A stretch of 64,000 nucleotides of DNA from Mesorhizobium sp. 131-2-1 (GTDB lineage: Bacteria; Pseudomonadota; Alphaproteobacteria; Rhizobiales; Rhizobiaceae): assembly GCF_016756535.1 (NCBI RefSeq), contig NZ_AP023248.1:221994-285993 (forward strand), written 5' to 3'. The translations under genes were made by a program, and so were the position numbers. Positions 8,306 through 18,400 of this stretch are shown in pieces. The notes under the pieces were generated by a model. The model was not told the origin of the DNA. It did no database searches and was given only the letters and a program-made list of their open reading frames with translations. Position 1 is the stretch's first letter; each line of letters opens with the position of its first letter.

Positions 8306-9151
8306 TCATTTCACAACTTGCTTCAATCCGCGCAGCGCCTCCTGGACGTCGGCTCGCGCCTCGCTTGCTTCCGGATAGACTGCATAGGCCGGATAGGTGA
8401 ATTCCGGCGCACCTTCCACGACTTCCAGCTGACCCGCCTCGATATGAGGAGCTGCGGCGCCCCTGCGGAAATAGCCCATTCCGCCGGCGCGAAGGATGTA
8501 GCTCAGCCCGAGCGGACCAAGACCGACCATCAATCCCGGCTCGCCGAAGGCAGTGGAACTGGCATCATGCTGGGCCGCAAACAGCGGCCCCCAATCGACA
8601 TAGACATAGTCCTTGGAGCCGACCGGTTCCCCGTCCCTGTCCGTGGTCCGAACCAGGACGAGCTGCTCCTCGAGGAGAAGCTCTACCCTGAAACCCGGCA
8701 GCAGCTTCGGCGCATAGAGCACCGCAATGTCCAGAACGCCGGTCCTGAGCTGTTCGAGGAGTTGGTCCGGGACGCCGACTTGGGCTTGGATGGCGATTTC
8801 AGGCTTGGCCTTCTTCATCCAGACCAGCCAGTCGAGCAGCAGCGGGTTCCACAGGCTCAGCTCTCCCCCCAGGGCAACGACGCTTGTCCGTCCCGATGGG
8901 ATGGCGAGCTGGTGCCGCGCCCGTTCCCAGATTTGCACGAATGACTGGGCGAACCGCTCGAACTCCCGGCCCGCTGGCGTCAGCTGCGCGCCATTGCGGT
9001 TGCGGATGAAGAGCTGACGTCCGAGCTCTTCCTCCAGCGTGCGTATCCGCGCGCTGACGGTCGTCTGGGTGACGTGGAGCCGGTCGGCGGCCTTCAGAAA
9101 GCTGCCGGAATGGACGATTTCCAAAAACGTGCGAGCGCGGTCGATGTCCAT
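8306..9151 (-). CDS. LysR-family transcriptional regulator 1
   Basis: A 281-residue LysR protein. The winged helix-turn-helix occupies residues 1-60, with recognition segment VTQTTVSARIRTLEEELGR, and the effector domain follows. The start MDIDRARTF matches the starts of the two paralogues at 28336 and 43714, so I prefer 9151 to 9187. The operator copy at 9177-9209 lies 25 bp before this start and is shared with the divergent operon at 9282, the classic LysR arrangement. Its effector domain is more diverged than those of the other two, which resemble each other closely. The inducer is unknown. Confidence 0.93.
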   Translation of the reverse strand: MDIDRARTFLEIVHSGSFLKAADRLHVTQTTVSARIRTLEEELGRQLFIRNRNGAQLTPAGREFERFAQSFVQIWERARHQLAIPSGRTSVVALGGELSLWNPLLLDWLVWMKKAKPEIAIQAQVGVPDQLLEQLRTGVLDIAVLYAPKLLPGFRVELLLEEQLVLVRTTDRDGEPVGSKDYVYVDWGPLFAAQHDASSTAFGEPGLMVGLGPLGLSYILRAGGMGYFRRGAAAPHIEAGQLEVVEGAPEFTYPAYAVYPEASEARADVQEALRGLKQVVK

Positions 9152-9176
9152 TCTGGCTTCCGGGTCAGTGCAATAA

Positions 9177-9209
9177 TCTTGCATCAATACAGCATTTAAT
9201 TCCGTTTGC
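9177..9209 (+). promoter_or_regulatory. LysR-type 33-bp operator, copy 2
   Basis: TCTTGC, 12 bases, then TTTAATTCCGTTTGC. It is one of the weaker copies but keeps the exact 33-bp geometry. It sits between LysR 1 (25 bp away) and the divergent cyclo-ligase/coxI operon (72 bp before the ATG at 9282), with TTTGC facing that operon. Confidence 0.65.
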
Positions 9210-9281
9210 CTTCCTGTTTTACGCAGCGCAACGTTGATGACGGCGAGGTGGTTTCCACTGCCACGGTTAATGGAGCGCGCA

Positions 9282-9944
9282 ATGTCTGATCAGGAGGATG
9301 TTCCCCTGGAAACGAGAGAGTACGCCTCTCCGCCGTGCTTCATGCACGAATTTGTTCCAGGATATGGCACCGAGCCGGTTGTGCAGGACGCCTGGCCGGA
9401 TGTCTGTCGATGGCGCAAGGCTGAGCGCAAGCGCCTGATCGACGAGCGTCTCGCAGTCGACGCCGAGGAACGCGTTACGAGGTCTTTACGCGTCGCTTCC
9501 ACCCTCGACCTGGCTGTCGGCCGGGTGAGCGGGCGCATCGTCAGCGGCTACTGGCCTTTTCGAGGCGAGCCGGACCTTCGCAACTGGGCGATCCGGGTGA
9601 TCGAGCGCGGCGGGCGGATCGCGCTGCCGGTCGTCATCAAGAAAGCCTGGCCGCTGGAGTTTCGTATCTGGGGGCCGGGAGACCCGCTCGAACGCGGAGT
9701 CTGGAATATTCTTGTCCCGTCTCACGGACCTGCTGTCCAGCCGGATGTGGTCATCGCCCCCGTCGTCGGTTTCGACCAGGCTAACTATCGCTTGGGGTAT
9801 GGCGGCGGTTTCTTCGATCGGACCCTGGCAGCAGCGCCGAAGCGGCCTCACGTCATCGGCGTCGGTTACGCCGGCAGCAGGATCCAGACCATCTATCCGC
9901 AGCCACATGACATTCCGATGGATGTGATCGTCACGGATGATTGA
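9282..9944 (+). CDS. 5-formyltetrahydrofolate cyclo-ligase family protein
   Basis: A 220-residue protein. Family features in order: [15 protein letters not shown] (substrate/ATP-binding basic helix), [13 protein letters not shown], then [24 protein letters not shown], the C-terminal ATP loop. The canonical enzyme converts 5-formyl-THF to 5,10-methenyl-THF using ATP in the cytoplasm. The start at 9282 has GGAG six bases upstream and gives about 35 residues before the basic helix, longer than typical. It is the first gene downstream of operator copy 2 and abuts coxI. Pairing a folate enzyme with an oxidase subunit is unusual; it could have a different substrate. The core ygfA/fau gene may lie elsewhere. 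Confidence 0.82.
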   Translation: MSDQEDVPLETREYASPPCFMHEFVPGYGTEPVVQDAWPDVCRWRKAERKRLIDERLAVDAEERVTRSLRVASTLDLAVGRVSGRIVSGYWPFRGEPDLRNWAIRVIERGGRIALPVVIKKAWPLEFRIWGPGDPLERGVWNILVPSHGPAVQPDVVIAPVVGFDQANYRLGYGGGFFDRTLAAAPKRPHVIGVGYAGSRIQTIYPQPHDIPMDVIVTDD

Positions 9945-9991
9945 ATGAGTGCGGGCAAGGCCCGATCTCCTTTTGTGACAACGCATCGCAG

Positions 9992-11632
9992 ATGCTGTCC
10001 ATTGAGGTCGTCTTGCCTGCCAGCGGTGAAGAGCAGGAAGCTAATCCAGCCACAGTCTTGGATGACCGCAAGCCCCGTTTTCTCGTCAGATGGCTGTGGT
10101 CTACGAACCACAAGGATATCGGGACGCTTTACCTGCTGTTCTCGATCATGACGGGGGTCTTCGGCACGGCGCTTTCCGTGTTGATCCGCATGGAGTTGCA
10201 GGAGCCCGGCCTGCAGATATTCAGCAATCCGATGGCCTACAATGTGGTCGTCAGTTCCCACGGCCTGGTCATGATCTTCTTCGTCCTCATGCCGGCGCTG
10301 ATCGGCGGCTTCGGCAACTGGATGGTGCCGATCATGATCGGTGCGCCCGACATGGCGTTTCCGCGCATGAACAATATCTCGTTCTGGCTGCTGGTGATGT
10401 CGTTTATCCTCTTCATCACCTCGATGTTCGTTCCAGGAGCGCCCGGCACGCTCGGTCATGGCGGCGGCTGGACGCTCTATCCGCCGCTCTCGACCGCTGG
10501 CCAGCCGGGTCCCGCTGTCGACCTCGTCATCCTTTCGATCCACCTTGCAGGGGCATCATCGATTCTCGGCGCGATCAACTTCATCACGACGATCTTCAAC
10601 ATGCGCGCGCCCGGGATGACGATGCACAAGATGCCGCTGTTCGCCTGGTCGATGCTGGTGACCGCCTTCATGCTTCTCATGTCGCTGCCCGTGCTGGCCG
10701 GCGCGATCACGATGCTGCTCACAGACCGCAACTTTGGCACGACTTTCTTCGTCCCGGACGGCGGCGGTGATCCGATCCTCTACCAGCATCTGTTCTGGTT
10801 CTTCGGCCATCCCGAAGTCTACATCATGATCCTTCCCGGCTTCGGCATCATCAGCCATGTCATCTCGACCTTCGCCAAGAAGCCGATCTTCGGTTATCTC
10901 GGCATGGCCTATGCAATGGTGGCTATCAGCGCGATCGGTTTCGTGGTTTGGGCGCATCATATGTATACGACGGGCCTGTCCGCGGACACCCAGCGTTATT
11001 TCGCCTTCGCTTCAATGGTCATCGCCGTTCCAACCGGGGTGAAGGTGTTTTCGTGGCTGGCGACCATGTGGGGAGGATCGATCGAGTTCAAGACGCCGAT
11101 GCTTTGGGCTCTCGGCTTCGTCCTGCTCTTCACCATTGGTGGCGTCACGGGCATCATGGTTGCAAATCCTGGTATCGACCGCGTGTATCACGACACCTAT
11201 TTTGTGATCGCCCACTTCCACTATGTGCTGTCTTTGGGTGCCGTCTTCGCCATCTTCGCCGGCTTCTACTACTGGTTCCCGAAGATGACTGGCTACATGT
11301 ACAGCGAAACGCTGGGCAAGCTGCATTTCTGGATGATGTTCATCGGCGTCAACCTCGTCTTCTTCCCTCAGCACTTTCTGGGCATGGCCGGCATGCCGCG
11401 ACGCTATGTCGACTACCCCGACGCTTTCGCCGGCTGGAACTTCATCTCGTCGATCGGGTCCTACATTTCAACGGCCGGACTTGTCGTCTTCTTCATCACG
11501 GTGGCGGAGGCCTTCAGCCGCAAGCGTCAAGCTGGCGCCAATCCATGGGGCGAAGGGGCGACCACGCTCGAATGGCTGCTGCCGTCGCCGCCGCCCTTCC
11601 ATCAATGGGAACGCTTGCCGCGCATTGTCTAA
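9992..11632 (+). CDS. ctaD: cytochrome c oxidase subunit I (heme-copper oxidase, A1 type), orphan
   Basis: About 546 residues and twelve predicted membrane spans. Seen: the heme ligand histidine in [13 protein letters not shown], the D-channel aspartate in [13 protein letters not shown], the CuB/tyrosine motif [16 protein letters not shown], the histidine pair WAHHMYTTG, the K-channel lysine in [16 protein letters not shown], and the heme histidines in [10 protein letters not shown]. All catalytic residues are therefore present and of A1 type. No subunit II, III or assembly gene is adjacent, which is odd: this copy must borrow partners. The start is uncertain: ATG 9992 (MLSIEVV) or an upstream TTG at 9941 overlapping the cyclo-ligase stop. 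It lies in the operon behind operator copy 2. Confidence 0.9.
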   Translation: MLSIEVVLPASGEEQEANPATVLDDRKPRFLVRWLWSTNHKDIGTLYLLFSIMTGVFGTALSVLIRMELQEPGLQIFSNPMAYNVVVSSHGLVMIFFVLMPALIGGFGNWMVPIMIGAPDMAFPRMNNISFWLLVMSFILFITSMFVPGAPGTLGHGGGWTLYPPLSTAGQPGPAVDLVILSIHLAGASSILGAINFITTIFNMRAPGMTMHKMPLFAWSMLVTAFMLLMSLPVLAGAITMLLTDRNFGTTFFVPDGGGDPILYQHLFWFFGHPEVYIMILPGFGIISHVISTFAKKPIFGYLGMAYAMVAISAIGFVVWAHHMYTTGLSADTQRYFAFASMVIAVPTGVKVFSWLATMWGGSIEFKTPMLWALGFVLLFTIGGVTGIMVANPGIDRVYHDTYFVIAHFHYVLSLGAVFAIFAGFYYWFPKMTGYMYSETLGKLHFWMMFIGVNLVFFPQHFLGMAGMPRRYVDYPDAFAGWNFISSIGSYISTAGLVVFFITVAEAFSRKRQAGANPWGEGATTLEWLLPSPPPFHQWERLPRIV

Positions 11633-11687
11633 AATTCACCTCCGGTTCCGAACCGGCGCTTGCTTCGACATTTGTCGGGAGAAGGTC

Positions 11688-12308
11688 ATGAACGAGACCA
11701 CAGATCCAAACAACCAGATCCTGCTCATGGCAATCATCGCGTTTTATTGGGCATTGCTGGGCAGTTGGGGCCAACGACAGTCGCCTCCGGGCGAAGACAA
11801 GGCAAAACGGGACGATGCGGCGACAGAGCAACGAACTGGAAGGAACGAAAACACGTCTCCCGGGGACACCCCTTTGGACGTTATCCGAAAGATCGATCCG
11901 AGTTTTGACCCTGCCCCGTTTCTGGCCGGCGCCAAGGCGGCTTATGAAGTTGTCCTGTTGGCCTATGCAAGCGGCGATATCCAAACGTTGAAGCGCCTTG
12001 TCGGGCCGGAAGTGCTCGATGTCTTCGAGCGAGCGATAGCCGGGCGCCGAGAGCGGGAGGAGATGCTGCAACTCACCTTCATCGGCACGAACGAAGCAAA
12101 GGTCGTCGACGCTCTCGAGGAGAATGGTACCGCTGAGATCGCTGTTCGCTTCGTTTCCGACGTGGTCAGCGTTACACGCTCGGCCGACGATGCGATCGTT
12201 GCCGGCGATCCCCAGCAGATCATCGAGATGATCGATACGTGGACGTTCGCCTGTGAAACCCAGTCAAGGAAACGCAATTGGATGTTGATCGCCACGGAAG
12301 GTGGATAA
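11688..12308 (+). CDS. Tim44-like domain protein (TimA-like)
   Basis: A 206-residue protein. An N-terminal hydrophobic segment (ILLMAIIAFYWALLGSWG, about residues 10-27) acts as membrane anchor, followed by a charged linker and the Tim44-like domain FLAGAKAAYEVVLLAYASGD followed by LKRLVGPEVLDVFERAI. Alphaproteobacterial Tim44-like proteins are inner-membrane proteins related to the mitochondrial import motor subunit and have been linked to membrane protein assembly. The start has GAGAAGG upstream. It follows coxI by 55 bp, which invites the idea that it helps assemble the oxidase; that is inference. An ancestral paralogue normally sits near secB/fxsA, so this is probably an accessory copy. 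Confidence 0.8.
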   Translation: MNETTDPNNQILLMAIIAFYWALLGSWGQRQSPPGEDKAKRDDAATEQRTGRNENTSPGDTPLDVIRKIDPSFDPAPFLAGAKAAYEVVLLAYASGDIQTLKRLVGPEVLDVFERAIAGRREREEMLQLTFIGTNEAKVVDALEENGTAEIAVRFVSDVVSVTRSADDAIVAGDPQQIIEMIDTWTFACETQSRKRNWMLIATEGG

Positions 12309-12444
12309 CAGCTTGCGCCTCTAACCCGCCGAAGGGCGACGCTTGGTTGAGTGGACTTTACTTCGTCACGTGCGCTGTAGGTCAGCCTAAGAGGGCCAGC
12401 GGCGATGACGTTTTGAACGCATCTGCTGCAGGTGCGGTGGAGAC

Positions 12445-15400
12445 ATGTTGATGGCCTCCCTGCTTCGTCGGGTCTTCGGTTCGGCGCCGGCGCCTTCGCC
12501 TTGGAACGATCCGAACGCTATTCGCGAAATGTTGTTCAGCGTCGAACGACTGCAAGAGCACGCCCGCAGCCTGGCGGCCGCCCAGCGGATCAAACAGGAC
12601 AGACCGAACGGGCATTCGCTGCTGAAGCGGCTCGCCGACAATGAAGCCAGCCTCATCGCTGCTTATCGCTCCATCTGCGAGGCGGTCAGTGACGGGGCGG
12701 CCATCACTCCTGCCGCGGAATGGTTGATCGATAATTTTCATCAAGTGGAACGGCAAATCCGACAAGTCAGGTTGGATCTGCCGCCTGGCTACTATCGACA
12801 ACTCCCTACGCTCGCGGACGGCCCGTTCGCGGGCTATCCGCGTGTCTTGGGGATGGCTTGGGCATTCGTCGCCCACACGGACAGCCGTTTCGATGTCGAC
12901 GCGTGGTGCGACTACGTTCACGCCTATCAAACCATACAGCCACTGATGATCGGCGAACTCTGGGCATCGGCGATTACGCTAAGGGTCATTCTAATAGAAA
13001 ACCTCAGACGGATCGCAGCGCGTATCGTCTATAGCCGCGAGGAGCGCCGCAGAGCGGACGATCTTGCCGACAGGCTTCTCGCGGTGGGCGGGCATGCGGC
13101 CGAGCCTCCGAAATCCGTCATGGACGACCTCGATCAAGGGGCGCTCTCCGAGGCCTTCCTCCTTCAGCTCGTTCATCGGCTACGCGATGAAGGTCCCTCC
13201 GTCACGCCACTGTTCATACATCTCGACAAACGGCTGACGGCGCAGGGGAAGACCGTAGACGCAGCTGTCAATGACGAGCAACAAAAGCAGATTTCGGCCA
13301 ACGTTACCGTTAGAAACATCATCACCAGCATGCGCCGCATGTCCGATGTCGATTGGACGGAAATCTTCGAGCGTGTCACCCTCATCGACGCTGTGTTGGC
13401 GGATGGCTGCAGCTTTGCGGAGATGGACTTCCCGACCCGCAATCTGTACCGCACGGCCGTCGAGGAGCTCGCCCGCGGATCCGGCCTTAGTGAACTGGAA
13501 ATCGCTCACCGGGCGGTTTTAACCGGCGCTCAGGCCGAGCCTGAAGCCTTGGAGTCAGACGAACGCCAGACCGATCCTGGCTATTATCTTTGCGCAGGCG
13601 GTCGTGCCGAGTTCGAAGCGGAAGTCGGATTTCGCCCAAGGCCTCGACTGTTATTCGGGCGGTTTTATCGCACGCTTGGCATTGGAGGGTATCTCGGCGC
13701 GGGCGCGATCGTGGCCGCGCTCCTGCTGGCGATGCCGATCGTCGTCCATGCTCAAGCCAGTCCGGGCTGGATATGGTTGGGCATACTGGGAACACTCGGG
13801 GCCATCCCAGCCCTGGACGCGGCGGTTGCGCTCGTGAACCAGGAGTTGACCCACCGTTTCGGACCGACCCAACTGCCGGGTCTCGAACTTCGCGAAGGCG
13901 TGCCTAAACGTCTTCGCACGCTCGTCGTAGTGCCGACCTTGCTGACGACCCGCGAGGCTGTTGCCGCACAAATCGAACGGTTGGAAATCCACTATCTCGC
14001 GAGCGTTGCTGGTGATGTTCAGTTCGCGTTGCTGTCGGACTGGACCGACGCGGCGACCGAGACCGTCGAAGGCGACCAGGAACTCCTTCAAGTTGCCATC
14101 GAAGCGATTGCGCGCCTGAACCTGCGCCATGCGCAAGCGCCTGGCGGCGATCGATTTCTGCTGCTCCATCGCCGGCGTGTATGGAATGAGAGCCAACATA
14201 AGTGGATTGGTTGGGAGCGCAAACGCGGCAAGCTGCACGAGCTGAACAAATTGTTGCGCGGTGCTTCCGATACCACTTTCCTGAGCCAGGATGGCCGGCC
14301 GCCTCAGGTTCCGGAGGGCGTCTGCTATGTCATCACACTGGACGCGGATACGCGGCTTCGGCGTGATTCGATCCGGCGTATGATCGGCAAGATGGCGCAC
14401 CCGCTGAACCAGCCACGCCACGACGCGGCAACCGGCCGCGTCGTGGAAGGCCATGCCGTGCTGCAGCCTCGTGTTGCCACTGCGCTGCCGACGGCGGCCG
14501 AGGGATCAGTCTACCAGCGCGTGTTCTCCAGCATGAACGGGATCGACCCATATTCAACGGCTGTAGCTGACGTCTATCAAGACTTGCTTGAGGAAGGGTC
14601 CTACGCAGGCAAGGGCATCTACGCGGTCGACGCCTTCGAATTCGCACTTAAGGGCCGTTCACCCGATTCGATCCTGCTCAGCCATGACCTCTTCGAAGGC
14701 GTGTTCGCCCGCTCCGCTCTGGCCTCCGACGTCGAGGTCGTCGAAGCCTACCCCGCCCGATACGATGTTGCGTCACTCCGGTATCATCGTTGGGCGCGCG
14801 GAGACTGGCAGTTGCTGCCGTGGATATTAGGGTGGTCCGGTCTCCTGGGAGGGGGCCGCACGCAGTCTGCGGCCATGCCTGCCAGCGGCCGTTGGAAGAT
14901 GGTCGACAATCTGCGACGCACACTTTCCCCGATCACGTGTCTGCTCGCGCTCATGGCTGGATGGCTGCTGCCTTTCGACGCCGCGGTCATCTGGACGATC
15001 TTTGTCGTGGCCACGCTCGTGCTGCCCAGTTTCGTGCCAGCTCTGGCGGGGATTGCGCCGCGTCATGCTGGTCTCAGCCAGCGCATTCACTTCAAAACCG
15101 TGATGTCGGACTTTCGTCTCGCGCTGCTTCAATCGCTGTTGATAATCACCTTGCTGGCGCACCAGGCGTGGCTGATGGGCGATGCCATCGCCCGCACCCT
15201 GTTCCGGCTGATTATTACACGGCGCAACCTTCTTGAATGGACCCCATCAGAACAAGCCACAATTGGTCGCGAGCCTACAACGTCCGCTTACTATCACTGG
15301 ATGGCGGGCGCGGTGCTGATCGGTGTGGCCGCGCCGATCGTAGCCTTGTTTTCCGGAAACCAGACGTGGTTCCTCGCTGTCCCGTTTGCGATTCTGTGGA

Positions 15401-18400
15401 TCGTCTCTCCCGCAATCGCCAGGTGGGTGAGCCTGCCCTCGGTCAGAGAGGCGATGTTGGCTCCGACCACGGCGGAGGCTCGCGCCTTGCGGTTGATCGC
15501 GCGGCGGACCTGGCGGTTCTTCGAAACCTTCGTTTCCGCGGACGACCACAATCTTCCCCCGGACAATTTCCAGGAGGATCCCGCGCCGGTCGTCGCCCAT
15601 CGCACCTCGCCGACCAATATCGGTCTCTACCTGCTGTCGGCGGCGAGTGCGCATGATTTTGGTTGGCTCGGTGTCGCCGACACGGTCGAGCGTCTGGAAG
15701 CGACGCTTTCGACCATGGGGCGCCTCGACCGCTTTCGTGGACATTTTTATAATTGGTACGATACCCGCGATCTTCGTCCCCTTGATCCGCGATATGTCTC
15801 CTCCGTCGATAGCGGCAATCTCGCCGGACATCTCATCGCGCTCGCCAACGCTTGCAAGGATTGGGGCGACCTCAGTGCGGCAGCACGTTTGAGCGGAATA
15901 GACGACGCTCTCAACATCATGGTCGACGAGGTCAACACGCTGCGAGACAGGCGTCGCACCGATACCGTCACCTGGCGTCAGCTCGACGACGCCATCGCGC
16001 TTCTCACGGCTGACCTACATCGACCACTGGTCGCCCCTCAAGAGAGGGCTAACCGCCTTTCTGCGCTGGCGACATCGGCCGAGACCTTGGTGGACATCAC
16101 TCAGGCGTTGGCGCTCGAACGGGCCGAGGACGGCAGCTCTGACATGCTTTTTTGGGCGAGGGCCATCCGTAACTCAATCGCCAGTCATAAACGCGACCTG
16201 GACGGTTCGGGACCAACCGCCGCCGAGATGTCGCTACGCCTCTCCGCTATTGGCGAAACAGCCAGAACATTGGCGATGGCGATGGAATTCGATTTCTTGC
16301 TCGACCGCCAACGCATGTTGCTCTCGATTGGCTTCCTCGTCACCGAAGGCGTAAGGGATGAGAGCTGCTACGATCTGCTGGCGTCGGAGGCGCGGCTCGC
16401 AAGCTACGTCGCTATCGCAAAAGGCGACCTTCCGGCCCGACATTGGTTTCGCCTCGGACACGATGTCACTCCGGTCGATGGCAGCGCGGCATTGATCTCG
16501 TGGTCGGGTTCAATGTTCGAGTATTTGATGCCGTCCATCGTCATGCGCTCACCGGCCGGCAGTGTGATCGAACAGACCAACCGGGTCATTGTCCGTCGAC
16601 AGATCGAATACGGAAAAGCCCTTGGCGTGCCCTGGGGTGTCTCTGAGTCCGCCTATAACGTTCGCGACCTGGAGCTAACCTACCAATACTCCAATTTTGG
16701 CGTGCCGGGACTCGGATTGAAGCGGGGGCTCGGCGAAAACGCCGTTATAGCGCCTTATGCGACCGCCCTGGCAGCGACGGTCGATCCGGTGGCGGCAACG
16801 CGAAACTTCGAGCGGCTGGCCGCGGAAGGTGGCCTGGGCCACTATGGGTTTTTCGAGGCGCTCGACTACACGCCTTCTCGATTGCCGGAAGGAAAAATCG
16901 TCGCGGTTGTCCATGCCTATATGGCCCATCACCAAGGCATGACGATCACCGCCATCGCTGACGCCTTGTTGGGAGGCGCGATGCGGCGTCGGTTCCACAC
17001 AGAACCCATGATGAGGGCAACCGAACTGCTGCTACAGGAACATATGCCCCGAGAGGTCGCTGTGCAGTCGCCTTGGGCCAGCGAGGGGACGTCCGTGGCG
17101 AAGATCCGCGAATTTGATCTGCCCGAGGCTTCGCGGCGCGTCGATCCTCATGCCGCGACGCCGGCAACGCACCTGCTCTCCAACGGCCGTTACAGCGTCA
17201 TGCTGACAGCCGCCGGCTCGGGATACAGCCGTTTCAGGTCACTGGCTGTTACACGCTGGCGGGAGGATGCCACCTGCGATGATTGGGGATCCTACATCTA
17301 TCTCAGGGACATCGAGAGCGATGAAGTCTGGTCTGCAGGGATCGCCCCGACCGGCGTTGAGCCGGATCATTACGCGGTCACTTTCAGCGCGGATCGTGCC
17401 TCTTTCTCGCGGCGCGACGGCGAGTTGAGCACCATCCTCGAAGTTGTTGTTTCAGCGGGGGACGACGCTGAGGTACGCCGTGTGACCGTCACCAATTCAG
17501 GCAGTCGCTCGCGGGACATCGAGGTCACGTCCTACGCCGAGGTGGTCATGTCGCCCCCGGCCACCGATACTGCCCATCCAGCCTTCGCGAAACTTTTCGT
17601 CCAGACCGAGTATGATACGCGTCCGGGGGCCATCCTGGCCACGCGGCGGCGGCGCTCGCCGGACGAACCTGAAATCTGGGCCGCGCATCATTCGGTGGTT
17701 GAGGGCGCGAGTGTAGGAAAGCCAGAATTTGAAACTGACCGAAGCCGCTTCCTCGGCCGAGGACGAGGCGTCCGCAACCCTGCCGCTGTGATCGACGGTC
17801 GGCTCCTTTCCGGATCGACAGGATCGGTCCTCGATCCCATCTTCGCGCTGCGGCGTCGTGTGCACCTCGCTCCTGGTGCGACGATTCGCATTGCATACTG
17901 GACCGTGGTCGCTGAATCACGGACGGGGGTTGTTGACCTGATCGACAAAACGCATGACATCAGCGCATTCGACCGCGCCGCGACGCTCGCCTGGACGAAG
18001 GCGCAAGTGGAACTCCATCACCTCGGAATCAATCGAGCCGATGCGACCTTGTTTCAGCGTCTGGCGGGCCATCTGCTTTACGCCACACCTGCATTGCGTT
18101 CCTCCTCGGAGACCATCCTTCGCGGCGCAGGCGCACAATCCGGACTGTGGGCGGAAGGCATATCGGGGGATTTGCCCATTATCCTCCTGCGTATTGCAAA
18201 TGCGGACGATATGCGGATCGCCCATCAACTTCTTCAGGCGATGGAGTATTGGCGGCATCAACAGCTTGCGGTCGACCTCGTCATCGTCAACGAGCGCGCC
18301 TCTTCTTACATTCAGGATCTGCAAAACGCCCTCGAGGTCTTGGTGCGGACCAGCTACAGTGGACCCTCGTCGCACGTTTCGCAGGACACCGCTGGACGTG

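Noticed and set aside
7781..8944. 387-residue plus-strand ORF antisense to DUF488 and LysR 1
   Set aside because: Antisense shadow of two recognisable genes; no motif.
10237..10449. possible loss of the D-channel aspartate in CtaD
   Set aside because: I first misaligned the loop before WTLYPPLST. The D-channel aspartate is the one in [13 protein letters not shown], and it is present.
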